Origin: Diphasiastrum complanatum
Taxonomy: Eukaryota; Streptophyta; Lycopodiopsida; Lycopodiales; Lycopodiaceae
Direction of reading: 5' to 3'
Assembly: GCA_029204225.1 (NCBI GenBank)
Contig: CM055107.1
Coordinates: forward strand, 29,043,410 to 29,107,409
DNA length: 64,000 bases
The notes under the pieces were generated by a model, which was given only the letters and a program-made list of their open reading frames with translations, ran no database searches and had not been told where the DNA came from. Both the position numbers and the translations under genes were made by a program. Below, piece after piece: positions 1-10,881 of this stretch; position 1 is the stretch's first letter; every line of letters starts with the position of its first letter.

Positions 1-300
1 CCAAGTTTTGTTTTCCTTCTACCCTGTAATGAGAACGATCCTTAGCAGATATTTGAATTCCATTGCCTCCTCTTCTCTGCAAAGGTGCCAAATCAATAGG
101 GATATCCACATGTAGATGATATAATGTCATCATAAAAAATATAATAGAGTAATCAGTTGCATAAAAGTACTATGACTAGATTCTATGAAGCAAAACAAAC
201 TACTCATCTTTGATTATATTATATACCATGTACGATCAATCCAATTTCCATGCTTGTATGCTTGATTCAAATTTGGAAATGCCACTCAGTTTTTCATTCC
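1..300 (-). repeat. Dispersed repeat with exon-like core, copy 1
   Basis: This stretch is similar to 53985-54300, with the same order of short blocks and small indels. On the minus strand both copies keep a short open segment of about 30 codons (around 40-120 here) after a pyrimidine-rich, intron-like stretch. In the other copy a CAG acceptor sits at the start of the open segment; here the acceptor looks lost. I do not recognise the peptide. It may be a duplicated exon of a host gene or a piece of an unclassified transposon. Confidence 0.45.
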
Positions 301-760
301 AATAGGTAGTTGGCGCTCATATTTCCATTCTTGTGGAAGGAATGCATATGTAAACATTTTGCAATTTTTTCTGATTCAAATTTGAAGATGGCGGTCATAT
401 TCCAGATCCAGTGAAAATATTGTCCTTTTCGTAACCAATTGAGGGAATATTTTTGAATTTAGTCAAGTTATATTGCGAACTGTTAACAGTTCTTAACTGT
501 GACTATAGACACTGTGGTTAGATCATTGGGAGTTGGGAAAGCCTTGGGAGTGGTGTGGGCAAGCAAATAAACAATATTGTTTTGTTTTATTTTGATATTT
601 TTCTATATCCTACATGGCATTCCTTAAAGGGTCTTTTTGATATTGAGAACTCCTTTAATGGCTCCCGTCTTTTTAGTTCTCTCCTGATGCTACATGGTAG
701 CCCTACAAGAAACCACATGATCACCGCATGATCAGGAGTTAGGGCTGCACTGCACTTGGA
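301..760. other. No gene seen
   Basis: AT-rich DNA with no supported coding frame. It continues the weak similarity to the region right of 54260 for a short distance and then becomes unassignable. A short imperfect inverted repeat built on GTTAACAG/CTGTTAAC-like words lies near 480-505. Confidence 0.4.
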
Positions 761-1250
761 TCATAGATGTTTGACCCACCCAATATAGTCCTTGACCCTT
801 TCTCTTTTTCCCATCTTGACTTTGCTAAGCAAGAGAAACGGGTCTTCTAGGAACTTCCTTGGTTTAAAGCACGTGATGAGAGCCACTTTAAGTGCTTCCC
901 AGGTGGATTTTTCTTCCTCTGACAAGTTGAAAAACCAATCTTGAGCCACAGCTATTAGTGACATATGGAACAACATCAACTTCTCTGCAGGTGTTCAATT
1001 GTCGGATTTCACAAGCTTGCTCGTATATCTAGAGAAAACGGATGGGGTCTGATGATCCATCATATTTAGGTATCTCCATCTGAGGTGCCCTCTGGATAGC
1101 TTGCAAGGGAACGACATGTACGAGTTGACCCATTGGATCCATTGGTATTGGTTCCGGTTCTACCTCTTGTTGTGCAGCTGCTATTCTGAGACAGTGTGGT
1201 GCTTGATTCATTGTCCTTCTTGCTACTGATCATCCAGATCTTAGATCCAT
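761..1250 (-). pseudogene. gag: Ty3/gypsy gag fragment
   Basis: The minus strand encodes the start of a Ty3-type Gag and part of the Retrotrans_gag domain. The ATG at 1250 opens a peptide beginning MDLRSG, a usual start for this group, followed at once by an in-frame TGA (1231-1233), then by a segment rich in Pro, Gln and Met and the motif IPKYDGSSDPIRF. A TAG ends that frame near 1029-1031. The next block, in another frame (761-979), carries the conserved core with AQDWFFNL, a W and a CFKPRKFLEDPFLLLSK-like segment. The same Gag family is present at 43414-44119. It is broken by at least one nonsense change and a frameshift, and no pol follows to the left. Confidence 0.85.
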
Positions 1251-1287
1251 TCGATGGTAGTCCCAAGTTATTGGATCCTTCTGATAT

Positions 1288-1440
1288 AGTTGGATGCAAT
1301 CTGGATCTTAAGGATCTAATCAATCTGATTAGTTGAAAGTGAAAAATCAGGCCCCTTACAGTGGTTTTTCGATGATAACGTTTTACTCCTTACACTGATT
1401 GACCTGAGATTTCGACAGTAGCTAGATCTGGTGTAGATCT
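1288..1440 (+). repeat. About 150-bp segment shared with 46488-46645
   Basis: The segment starting CTGGATCTTAAGGATCT and running through GATTGACCTGAGAT and GTAGATCT is about 85 percent identical by eye to the DNA at the right end of the gypsy LTR at 46138. Both copies lie in plus orientation, although the gag next to this copy is on the minus strand and the gag of the other element is on the plus strand. It may be the U5 end of that LTR family brought here by a rearrangement, or an independent short repeat. Confidence 0.6.
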
Positions 1441-2529
1441 TCCTACTAATCTAGTCTGCAAGGGTTCTCTGGTGTGAAGGTTGGTTGTGCGAGGGTTCTT
1501 TAGTTGTTTTGCAGTCAAAAAACCTTGATATCTCTCTAATTACTGTGAATCAACTCTCGCAAGATTCCTAAGAGCTGCATCTAGGGTAGATCTAATTCTG
1601 GAATTCTCTATGAGGATTAAGTATTGCAAGAAATGAAAATTTCATTGTTTGTGAGGGTTCAGAACCACTAATTTGGCTTGATCTTCTCTAATAATTAGCA
1701 CTAACTCTCGCAGGCTTTATCACTAATGGAAATTGTCATTCTGGATCGATTAGAGTGGTCTGTGAGAGTTTTCTCTAGATGAATTTGCTGGATCTTCATT
1801 TTTTAGTGATTTTTCAACACTTAAACCCAATTTTCTGCTCATTGGAATCAACTAACTCTTGCAGACTCTTTTGTGTTCTTGTCTCACTAAGATGGAGCTT
1901 CAAAATTCTCTACTAGGGTGGTTCTTGCCCATTGGAACTAAAAATTTTAGTGTTTGCAAGAGTTGTTTGGTATTTTCCCATCTTTTTTCCACTGGAAACT
2001 CTCGCACAGGCACTTAGACAATGAACTAACTCTCAAAAGCTTCTTTGTGTCCTAGTCTCACCAAGATGAACTTTAGAGGGCTCTACGAGAGTTTTGGTGA
2101 ATTTTTAATTTGTTTTTTTGGTTTTTTACAAGGGTTTTTTGAATTTTTATGGTTTTTTTCTCTGATTTTTGCAATCTGCTTGCAGGCTTCTATGCAGGTT
2201 TGGGACAATACCTGCTACCAGTCATGCAAGGGTTAACTCTTACTGATTTTGGAGATACTTAAATCTGATGAGATTTTAGGCTCTTTTTCCCTCCAAAAAT
2301 GTAGATTGGTGTGTTTTTTGTGGTTTTTTACTGGTTGGTTTAGATTTCAAGCCCTTAGAGGTTGTTCAGGACCTCCTAAACCCTCTAGCACTTCCTTCGC
2401 TAGCTGTGAATAGTCCAAACACATAAAACTACATAAAACTAACTCTAAACACCCAAAAATCTACCTAAGACTACTTCAAAAGCAAGAAATAGCTAAAATA
2501 CAACTATACTAGTTAGTGAGAACCTATCC
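1441..2529 (-). other. Probable 5' leader of the LTR element at 2549-3364
   Basis: No supported coding frame. The DNA lies downstream, on the minus strand, of the primer-binding site at 2530-2548, so it is most simply the untranslated leader of that element. From about 1480 to 2090 the 9-mer ACTCTCGCA and its complement recur at irregular spacing (for example near 1553, 1702, 1854, 1998 and in inverted form near 1485, 1655, 1762, 2083). T-rich runs occupy 2105-2170. Confidence 0.4.
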
Positions 2530-2548
2530 CCAACAACGACGCCACTAT
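2530..2548 (-). promoter_or_regulatory. Retrotransposon primer-binding site (Athila/Tat type)
   Basis: On the minus strand the sequence TGGCGTCGTTGTTGGGGA lies directly after the end of the LTR at 2549. It matches, with small differences, the TGGCGCCGTTGCCGGGGA-type site known from Athila/Tat-lineage gypsy elements. This differs from the TGGTATCAGAGC sites used by the copia elements in this window. Confidence 0.7.
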
Positions 2549-2786
2549 AGGGTCGAAGATTTCTCGTAGTAGTAGCCCTCTTGCCTGTCAACAAGGGTTA
2601 GAACACTGGATAGGTGTTCTAACTATGAATAGATACTACGTTTAGTTAGTTCTCTACTTTCTCCCTAACTCTACCACCACTAACACTACTCCTTCCTAAC
2701 TCTACTCACCCCTAACTACCATTCATCATGATTTTGTGAAAGAGAAGAATAGAATAGAAGAGAGGAAGAGAGTAATAGAGAGAAGG

Positions 2787-2884
<98 letters not shown>

Positions 2885-3364
2885 TAGCTCAAATGCTACT
2901 TGTGCTTGCTAATGCAGAAACTTTAACTATGGAAACCAAAAACTTGCAAACTTGAGAGCAAAAAGAGAAACACAATCAAGCACATTAGCAAGTAGTGAAT
3001 AGCAAGTGAGGATGCTTCTCTCCAGATTTTAGTAGTTTCCTCCTTCTCATTAAGAATCCAGATATAGTACAAATGGTGCCTTTTTATAAATGGGGAAGGC
3101 CCTTGCCCCAAAAATCCTATTGGCTAATATTGACAATGATCCTATCCATTCATCTTGGACCCAACTTGATCCGAGGGTCCATAAAAAGTACATTAGAATT
3201 CAGAAGATTCATGTGAGTCCAAAAGTGGACCCAACTCTAAAAGGTAAACTCTAAGTTTTTAAATGACTTTGGGCCTCAAGTTTTAATAGACTAATTTCTA
3301 TTTACAATTAGTTCGCGTGCTCATTGGGCCATGGACTTATAGCGTAGGAAGCCATGCCCTTACA
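2549..3364 (-). repeat. LTR of an Athila/Tat-like gypsy element (5' LTR, minus)
   Basis: Bounded on the left by the primer-binding site and on the right by TGTTGT read on the minus strand, close to the expected TG start. On the minus strand a TATA-like box ATTTATAAAAAGG lies at about 3083-3096, placing transcription start near 3060. A GA microsatellite fills the transcribed part. The second LTR and the coding region are not in the window. To the right it abuts the integrase end of gypsy G1, which suggests insertion into, or truncation of, that element. Confidence 0.65.
2789..2882. repeat. (GA)n microsatellite
   Basis: About 47 nearly perfect GA units, lying inside the LTR at 2549-3364. It begins after an imperfect GA/AG-rich lead-in from about 2748. 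Confidence 0.98.
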
Positions 3365-3384
3365 ACACCTTTATAATCATGTTT

Positions 3385-4566
3385 TCCCACCGTTAAGAAG
3401 GAACCGATAGTGGTTGTAACAACCTACATTTTTTCACATGTTCTGATTTGTGGATCTAGCATGAGGTGCATTCCCTAACCATTTTGTAAATATCTTGCTT
3501 AATTCCTTGCCATTTGAAAAGACTTTTAACTTTTTGATAGATCTTTAGTATTCCCAAGTGACCAGCACTAGGAGACGAATGTAGTTCATAAAAAATTTGA
3601 GGTACCAACTTTGAATTTGGCAATAGGGCCATCCTTTAATTGTCGTATACCAAAATTCCATCTTTAAGTTGGTGACAAGATTGTTCTCCAGTTTTGGGAT
3701 CCGATAAGTTTTCCATAATTTGTGTCACAATTACACCCTTGGTATACTCATCCCAAATGACGGACTTCTAATCATTTTTTAAAGAAATGAGGGGATTCAG
3801 CATGCACTTTTCTAACATGCAACATAACCGTTGTGAGAATTGATCTTGTTTTGTGGACATGCAATTCTCTTTTGCATCTTGGAGAACAGCTATGTACTCC
3901 TCCAAAGATTCGCCTGTATCACACATTTGCATTTTCCACAACCTTGATAAACTTGATTTTCCTTGCCCTTGAGATATTTGATAGCAAAGTCATATACTTG
4001 AACTTGTGCTAACCATCTCTTTTGTTTGTCCGTAAGCTGCTTTTGACTTAGAAAATACTTAAAGCTATGGTGATCACTTCTAATGATAAATTTTGACTCA
4101 TAAAGGTAGTGTCACCATTTTTTCAAGGCATGAACTATAGCCAACATCTCCTTGTCATGTGTAGGATATGACATCTCCTTGTCAGTCAATTTTTTACTCC
4201 CATAGGCAATCACACCATCCTTATGACTTAGTATGGCTCGTAATCCACTTCCACTTGCATCAACAGTCACTTTGAAAGGTAAACTGAAGTCTGGTTGTAC
4301 CAAAATTGGAGCATTTACCAAGACTTGCTTTGATTGATTGAAGCTCCTCTGAGTATCTTCACTCCATTTGAATTTTCCTTTCCTCAACAAGTGCATGAGT
4401 GTTGTTGCTATCCTTGAAAAGTTGAAGATGAATCGTCGATAGTAAGTTGCAAATCCCAAAAATCCTCTTAAATGCAAAGTTTTAGGGCTCTTCCAATTTT
4501 TAACCACCTCGACCTTACATTGATCCACCTTGATGCCATCTTTAGTCACCATATGCCCCAAATACT
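3385..4566 (-). pseudogene. pol: Gypsy element G1: end of RT, RNase H and integrase zinc region
   Basis: Read on the minus strand from 4561 down: end of reverse transcriptase with GHMVTKDGIKVD and a GFATYYRRFI motif, then the RNase H start with VTVDASGSG and a HDKEMLAIVHALKKW motif (4112-4561 in one frame). Further down, in other frames, lie remains of the RNase H tether and of the integrase HHCC region (a degenerate C-x-A-x-STNQ block around 3440-3500). Many stops and shifts interrupt it. The upstream half of this same element resumes at 10887, on the far side of Cop-A. The 5-bp word ATACT flanks the break on both sides. Confidence 0.88.
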
Positions 4567-5428
4567 TGATAAATTTTACAGTTTTTAGGACAATAATGAT
4601 TGTACTTTACAATCATAGAGAGTTATTGGTTGCTTAATCAATGAATCTATCAAGTTCTACACATTAGATCTTGATCTAGATTCACTACACTTGGATTTAA
4701 GCAAGAGCAATGGATCAACACATCATTTTTTAGTGAGAGCGGCTTCACACGTGTGGAGTACTGTCCACTGTACGGCCTGCACCTGAAACAACAAGTACAA
4801 TGATACTAGATAGCAATCATGCATAAAAATCACAAGACAAATGACTAGAAATCTCACAAAAGTGTAGAGTGCAAAAGTCTCATCAATTTTCTTAGCAAAA
4901 TGATGATCCTTTTATGGATCAAGTACATCCATGAGTCTGGTACAGTCCAGCAGGCCTTCACACGTGTGAAGAGTGCCACATCACTCATATCTATCCATTT
5001 GATCCATCCTTGATCCTTATCCAATAGTTGACCTTCTAGAATATGACTAAAATCCAAAAAGCTAGTCTCCTAGAATATAGGAATATTCCCTACAAAATAG
5101 GATTTAAGGAAAATGGTCAACTCTTATCTTCTAGTACTCTATACACACATGTGAACATCCACTTGCCATGTGGGAGCATTTACTCATGCACATGCAAGGA
5201 AAAGCTAATTTGTAGGTGACTAGTCAACTTGACTAAAAACTAGTCATTTCATGTTCACACTAACTAGAATGATACAAAATCAATTTGGATATATACAAAC
5301 ATGAAAAGTACATCCTTTCACACATGGGAACATGCTCCACACGTGTGAAATCATATCATCAACATATTCTAATGTTTGATCAATATTTACATGAACCAAT
5401 GTCAAGTGAGAAGTGACAATTTTCAACA
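4567..5428 (-). repeat. Cop-A 3' LTR
   Basis: 862 bp. On the minus strand it starts TGTTGAAAATTGTCAC and ends AAATTTATCA. It contains three perfect CACACGTGTG palindromes at 4746-4755, 4959-4968 and 5338-5347, plus a GTACGGCC word near 4770. A 67-codon open frame in the LTR (4854-5057) is present in both copies, but nothing marks it as a gene. Confidence 0.97.
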
Positions 5429-5440
5429 CTCCTCCTCACT
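5429..5440 (-). promoter_or_regulatory. Cop-A polypurine tract
   Basis: Minus-strand AGTGAGGAGGAG directly before the TGTTG start of the 3' LTR: the expected position and composition of the plus-strand DNA primer. It lies between the polyprotein stop (5442-5444) and the LTR. Confidence 0.85.
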
Positions 5441-5441
5441 T

Positions 5442-8400
5442 CTAACTTGGCAAATCTAGTGTACATCTATCTACAATTCCAAGAGCATATCTTAACTTAA
5501 AAAATGGATCTTTGGACAATGGTTTGGTTAAGATATCAGCTATGCATTCGGATGATGGTACATGATGTAGTTGCACTTCCTTGGATTGTACCTTCTCCCT
5601 CACAAAGTGGTGAGCTATCTCAATATGCTTTGTTCTAGCATGGAAGATAGGATTTGAAGCAATTTGTTGAGAAGCTTGATTGTCACAAAATATGTAAGGG
5701 ATCTCCTCGGCCTCTAGCACATGTAGTTCCATCAAGAGTCTTCTTAGCCATAAGAGCTCTTTGGTTGTTGAAGTCAATGCCTTGTACTCGGCTTCACAAG
5801 AAGATAGTGAGATTGTATCTTGCTTTTTGGAAAGCCAAGATATCACTCCTCCACAAAGAAATGTTGCAAATGCACTAATGGACTTCCTATCCATCTTGTC
5901 ACCTGCAAAATCTGAATCCGAGTAGGCTCTCAAGTGCAAGTTAGATCCTTCATAAAGTATACCAAAAAATCTAGTACTAGAAACATATCTAAGTACTCTC
6001 TTGGCACTTTTCCAATGATGAATTAAAGGAGCTTGCATACTTTGACTCAACTTGCTTACACAAAAACTTAAGTCAGGTCTAGTGATGGTTAAATAGATTA
6101 GAGAGCCTATAAGCTTCCTAAAGAGAGTGATGTCCTCAAAGGATGCTTCATCACCTTCATTAGTTGCTTTCACAACATGCTCCATAGGGGTGTCAATCCC
6201 CTTACAATCTTTCATACCAAATCTTTCAAGAATGGAAGTAGCATACTTAGATTGACTTATGAAAGTACAATTGCTACTTCTAGACACTTCTATCCCAAGT
6301 ATAAACTTTAGGAAGCCTAGATCTACCATCTTGAACTCACTAGATAAGTCAACTTTTACTTTGCCTATGCCATCATCATCATTTCCTGTCATAATGATGT
6401 CATCAACATAAAGAACCAAAATGATGATCTTTCCTTCATTACATTTGAAATATAAAGAAGGTTCATAAGCACTTAGTACAAAGCCAAGGGAATAGAGAAA
6501 ATCATGCAACCTAGAGTACCAAGCTCTAGGTGCTTGCTTCAAGCCATATAGGCTCTTCCTTAAGTAGCACACCTTTTGCTCCTCACCAATCTTGATGAAG
6601 CCCTCGGGTTGCATCATGTAGATTTCCTCTTCTAAGAAGCCATTCAAGAAGGCATTTGTCACATCCATTTGGTAGAGATCCCATTTGAACAAAGTAGCAA
6701 TGCAAATGATTAATCTAATAGTTACAAGCTTAGCTACAGGTGCAAATGTTTCTTCATAATCCAATCCTTTTATTTGAAGAAATCCCTTAGCAACAAGCCT
6801 AGCTTTGTATTTACTAATAGATCCATCTTGATTGTACTTAATTCTATAAATCCACTTACATGCAAGTGGTTTCTTTCCTCTTGGAAGATTTACAAGATTC
6901 CAAGTATGATTTTCTTCTAATGCATCATACTCTACTTGCATTGCATCTCTCCAAACTTTAGATTTACATGCTTCTTCAAAAGATGATGGTTCTTCAATCA
7001 ATGTAGCTAAAAAAGAGTAAGAGGTAGAAGATGTAGAGCCTTCCTTTTGCTTTCCCTTGTCCACATAGGTAAGCCTTGAGGGCTCGGCCTTGCTCCTTGA
7101 TGATCTTCTTGGCCCCTTTTGACTTGGATCCAAATCTCCATCCTCGGGTTTGTCATGATCCTCCTCGGGTTTGTCAAGATCCTCCTCGGATTTGTCAAGA
7201 TCTTCAATGCACAATGGGTTAGATCCATTTGACAAGCTCTTAGCAAATTGTGACTCATCAAAAAGTACATCCTTGCTTACCTTTACTTTCTTGGATGTAG
7301 GATCATATATCCTATATCCCTTGCTATTTTCTCCATAGCCAACAAAGATTCCTTTGAAGGAGGTAGCATCTTCTTTCCTTCTAGTCTCCAAAGGAATGTG
7401 TACATAACAAGTACATCCAAAGATCTTAAAATATTTTACATTGGGTTTCTTATCAAACAAGGCTTGATAAGGTGAGATCCCATCTATAGCACTACTAGGA
7501 AGTCTATTACACAAATAATTAGCACATGTTATGGCTTCTCCCCAAAATGAGATGGGAAGTGATGCATCAAGCCTCAAGGACTTTGCACACTCACATAGAC
7601 TCCTATTTTTCCTCTCGGCCACCCCATTTTGTTGAGGGGTGTAGGAACAAGTGTATTGTAACTTAATACCATTGATCTCACAAAAGTCTTTCATTTTATT
7701 GGAGGTGTACTCTCCTCCATTATCACATCTTAGTGCTTTGATAGAAGTACTAAGTTGTTTCTCTACTAGAGACTTGAACTTAATGAAAGCTTCATAAACA
7801 AGATTTTTCTTTGATAGTAACTCAATCCATGTGAATCTAGTACAATCATCTATAAAAGTTACATACATCAAGACACCTCCATTACTTGCATGTGAAAAAC
7901 TATGTACATCAGAATGTATGAGATCCAAGGGAGAGAGAGATCTTGATGAAGATTTCTTGTAAGAAGATTTGTGTGACTTTGCAAGGCCACATGCCTCACA
8001 CATTTTTCCACACTTCTTGAAAGCTCTTGGTAGGCCGAGAGCTAGTTCCTTGCTTGCCATTGACTCCATAGATTGAAGATTAGGATGGCCTAATCTCTTA
8101 TGCCAAAGCTCCACTTGAGTTAGCTCCTCCCTAGCCAAGTTCACACTTTCACTTGCAACATTAGCATCCAACTTGAAAAGTCTCCCTTGCTTAATGCCAC
8201 TAGCTATGCACTTATCATTTTTCAAGATGGAACAAACTCCATTCTTGAAATGTACATCTAGTCCATTGTCCATTAATTGTCCTACACTAAGCAAGTTTCT
8301 TGAAATGGTAGGAACATACAAAACATTATCTAGATCTATCCTTTTAGATGTGCCTAAACAAAGAGGTATAGATCCTATGCCATCTATCTTGCATGCTTGA

Positions 8401-9422
8401 TCACTAGCAGTGTATATTGACTTCTTAGAGTCATTACAAGATAGAAGAGTAGAAAAATAATGCTTGTTAAAGGACATGTGGGAACTAGCCCCACTATCTA
8501 TCCACCATGTGTCTTGACTTGAAGTTGGTGTAGATGCAACCATTAAGGATGTGTTGAATCCATCCTCATATTCTTCCTCTTGAGCAATGTTCCCTTGATC
8601 TCCTTTGGCTTGTTGATTCTTCTTCAAGTAGCATTCTGAGGCAAAGTGTCCTTTCTTTCCACAAAAGAAACACTTTAGTTTTGCCTTGTTCTTCACTTTG
8701 CCTTTGGAGGTAGATCCTCCATTCTTCATCTCGGCCTCCTTGCCTTGATTTTTCTTGAATGGATTTTGCTTTTTCTTGCCTTTAGATGTAAAGTTAGCTT
8801 TCTCCTCTCCTCCATTAAGTGACATGCTATCCATTCTTGTCTTGAGGTGTAGAAGCCTACTCTCCTCGGCCACAAGAACATTGTGCAACTTTTCAATGGA
8901 TGGAAGAGAGTCTTGAATGGCAAATGATTGGACTAAGTTGGTAAACTCATCACTTAGACCATTCAAAATGATTTGTACTAGTTCTTGATCTTGGATCTTC
9001 TCTCCTATTGCACTTAACTCCTTGTTAAGAGATTTGATCCTAAGAACATACTCTTGTCCACTCTCTCCACTTCCTTTCATGCTTTGGAAAACTTGATTTC
9101 TTAGCATGAGGATTCTTGAAGTATTGTTGGATTCATAAATGCTCTTTAATGAATCCCAAGCCTCTTTGGATGAGGTACAAGAAGACACCTCTTTCAAGAG
9201 GTCATTGCATACATTTAACTTTATGCAATGTAGAGCTAATCTTGCTCTCTTCTTGTATTTGGCTTGTTCTTGGGGAGTTTGAGGCTCTTCCTCTACTCCT
9301 TGAACTATGTCATATAGATCATGGATCACTAGGAGTGATTCCATTCTCACTTTCCAAATGGAATAATTTGTGGAAGTGAGTCTCTCACTTGGTTCCATCA
9401 AATATCCACCCATGGATGACAT
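5442..9422 (-). CDS. gag-pol: Cop-A gag-pol polyprotein, intact
   Basis: A single 1326-residue frame encoding a complete Ty1/copia polyprotein. Order: UBN2-type Gag (about residues 15-200); CCHC zinc knuckle CFFCGKKGHFASEC (251-264); aspartic protease WIDSGAS (D309); integrase HHCC (H441, H446, C475, C478) and DDE triad D505, D567, E603 with 35 residues between the last two; an acidic linker with repeats of DLDKxEE type (741-765); reverse transcriptase with YVDD at 1005-1008; RNase H with SDSDFAGD and SSCEAEY near 1150-1210. Every catalytic motif I checked is present. The ATG at 9422 is chosen because it begins MSSMGGYLMEPSERLTS, collinear with the MGS start of the two Cop-C relatives. The stop TAG lies 12 bases before the LTR. 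Gag and Pol share one frame, so Gag excess would need some other mechanism. Confidence 0.97.
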   Translation of the reverse strand: MSSMGGYLMEPSERLTSTNYSIWKVRMESLLVIHDLYDIVQGVEEEPQTPQEQAKYKKRARLALHCIKLNVCNDLLKEVSSCTSSKEAWDSLKSIYESNNTSRILMLRNQVFQSMKGSGESGQEYVLRIKSLNKELSAIGEKIQDQELVQIILNGLSDEFTNLVQSFAIQDSLPSIEKLHNVLVAEESRLLHLKTRMDSMSLNGGEEKANFTSKGKKKQNPFKKNQGKEAEMKNGGSTSKGKVKNKAKLKCFFCGKKGHFASECYLKKNQQAKGDQGNIAQEEEYEDGFNTSLMVASTPTSSQDTWWIDSGASSHMSFNKHYFSTLLSCNDSKKSIYTASDQACKIDGIGSIPLCLGTSKRIDLDNVLYVPTISRNLLSVGQLMDNGLDVHFKNGVCSILKNDKCIASGIKQGRLFKLDANVASESVNLAREELTQVELWHKRLGHPNLQSMESMASKELALGLPRAFKKCGKMCEACGLAKSHKSSYKKSSSRSLSPLDLIHSDVHSFSHASNGGVLMYVTFIDDCTRFTWIELLSKKNLVYEAFIKFKSLVEKQLSTSIKALRCDNGGEYTSNKMKDFCEINGIKLQYTCSYTPQQNGVAERKNRSLCECAKSLRLDASLPISFWGEAITCANYLCNRLPSSAIDGISPYQALFDKKPNVKYFKIFGCTCYVHIPLETRRKEDATSFKGIFVGYGENSKGYRIYDPTSKKVKVSKDVLFDESQFAKSLSNGSNPLCIEDLDKSEEDLDKPEEDHDKPEDGDLDPSQKGPRRSSRSKAEPSRLTYVDKGKQKEGSTSSTSYSFLATLIEEPSSFEEACKSKVWRDAMQVEYDALEENHTWNLVNLPRGKKPLACKWIYRIKYNQDGSISKYKARLVAKGFLQIKGLDYEETFAPVAKLVTIRLIICIATLFKWDLYQMDVTNAFLNGFLEEEIYMMQPEGFIKIGEEQKVCYLRKSLYGLKQAPRAWYSRLHDFLYSLGFVLSAYEPSLYFKCNEGKIIILVLYVDDIIMTGNDDDGIGKVKVDLSSEFKMVDLGFLKFILGIEVSRSSNCTFISQSKYATSILERFGMKDCKGIDTPMEHVVKATNEGDEASFEDITLFRKLIGSLIYLTITRPDLSFCVSKLSQSMQAPLIHHWKSAKRVLRYVSSTRFFGILYEGSNLHLRAYSDSDFAGDKMDRKSISAFATFLCGGVISWLSKKQDTISLSSCEAEYKALTSTTKELLWLRRLLMELHVLEAEEIPYIFCDNQASQQIASNPIFHARTKHIEIAHHFVREKVQSKEVQLHHVPSSECIADILTKPLSKDPFFKLRYALGIVDRCTLDLPS

Positions 9423-10007
9423 TTTAGAATGAATGCTCTTTTAAAAATCACAAAGATTTTTGAATTTTAAAAGATCTATGAAGTGGCCTAAAGCTTACTA
9501 GAATGCCTATAGGCTTGTCTCTATCAAACTAACACACAAGCTTGAATGATACTCAAAGATCTTACCAAAAATTTCTAGCTTTCACTCTCACAAAAAAAAA
9601 TTGCTTTACACTTTTCTTAGAGATTTCACTTCAACTAAGGATCTGAACAAATCAGCCTCTTAGATCTGATTTTAGACTCTAAAAAGAAATGCTTCAATGA
9701 TCCAAAACACTATTTGGTCATAGGCATTAGTTAGAATGAATCTAGATCAATACTATGCTTCAAAAAGCACCAAAAATGAACTAGTATTGTGATTTTGGGA
9801 CCAAAAAACACAAAGTAACTTGAATTGAAAGTTGCTGTACGGTTTCACACGTGTGAAAAGTACATACACAGCCTCCAAGTCGTTTTGATCCAAATGATTA
9901 CAAGCTATCACTCTAGAAGAACTCGCCCTCACTAGTATTGGCCAAAAAAACAAATTTTGCCAATGATCTTTACAAGATTTATGATTCAATGATCACTCTC
10001 TTACTTA
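9423..10007 (-). other. Cop-A 5' untranslated leader
   Basis: Non-coding leader between the primer-binding site and the polyprotein start. It contains another perfect CACACGTGTG palindrome at 9846-9855 next to TACGG, outside the LTR. Confidence 0.8.
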
Positions 10008-10019
10008 GCTCTGATACCA
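10008..10019 (-). promoter_or_regulatory. Cop-A primer-binding site (tRNA-Met)
   Basis: Minus-strand TGGTATCAGAGC immediately after the CA end of the 5' LTR, with no spacer. It is complementary to the 3' end of plant initiator tRNA-Met, the usual copia primer. Confidence 0.95.
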
Positions 10020-10881
10020 TGATAAATTTTACAGTTTTTAGGACAATAATGATTGTACTTTACAATCATAGAGAGTTATTGGTTGCTTAATCAATGAATC
10101 TATCAAGTTCTACACATTAGATCTTGATCTAGATTCACTACACTTGGATTTAAGCAAGAGCAATGGATCAACACATCATTTTTTAGTGAGAGCGGCTTCA
10201 CACGTGTGGAGTACTGTCCACTGTACGGCCTGCACCTGAAACAACAAGTACAATGATACTAGATAGCAATCATGCATAAAAATCACAAGACAAATGACTA
10301 GAAATCTCACAAAAGTGTAGAGTGCAAAAGTCTCATCAATTTTCTTAGCAAAATGATGATCCTTTTATGGATCAAGTACATCCATGAGTCTGGTACAGTC
10401 CAGCAGGCCTTCACACGTGTGAAGAGTTCCACATCACTCATATCTATCCATTTGATCCATCCTTGATCCTTATCCAATAGTTGACCTTCTAGAATATGAC
10501 TAAAATCCAAAAAGCTAGTCTCCTAGAATATAGGAATATTCCCTACAAAATAGGATCTAAGGAAAATGGTCAACTCTTATCTTCTAGTACTCTATACACA
10601 CATGTGAACATCCACTTGCCATGTGGGAGCATTTACTCATGCACATGCAAGGAAAAGCTAATTTGTAGGTGACTAGTCAACTTGACTAAAAACTAGTCAT
10701 TTCATGTTCACACTAACTAGAATGATACAAAATCAATTTGGATATATACAAACATGAAAAGTACATCCTTTCACACATGGGAACATGCTCCACACGTGTG
10801 AAATCATATCATCAACATATTCTAATGTTTGATCAATATTTACATGAACCAATGTCAAGTGAGAAGTGACAATTTTCAACA
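10020..10881 (-). repeat. Cop-A 5' LTR
   Basis: 862 bp, identical to 4567-5428 except for two substitutions (T at 10428, C at 10557). The three CACACGTGTG palindromes are at 10199, 10412 and 10791. As the upstream LTR on the minus strand it would carry the promoter of the element; I cannot place a TATA box with confidence. Confidence 0.97.

Noticed and set aside
2045-2236. Phe-rich 63-residue frame
   Set aside because: Product of T-rich runs in a leader; hydrophobic only because of base composition.
4854-5057. 67-codon open frame repeated at 10307-10510
   Set aside because: It lies inside both Cop-A LTRs and is duplicated only because the LTR is; no start context or motif supports a gene.
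7007-7270. Small frames within and opposite the Cop-A polyprotein
   Set aside because: Overlap a long intact frame with full domain content; repeats such as TNPRRI arise from the acidic linker read out of frame.
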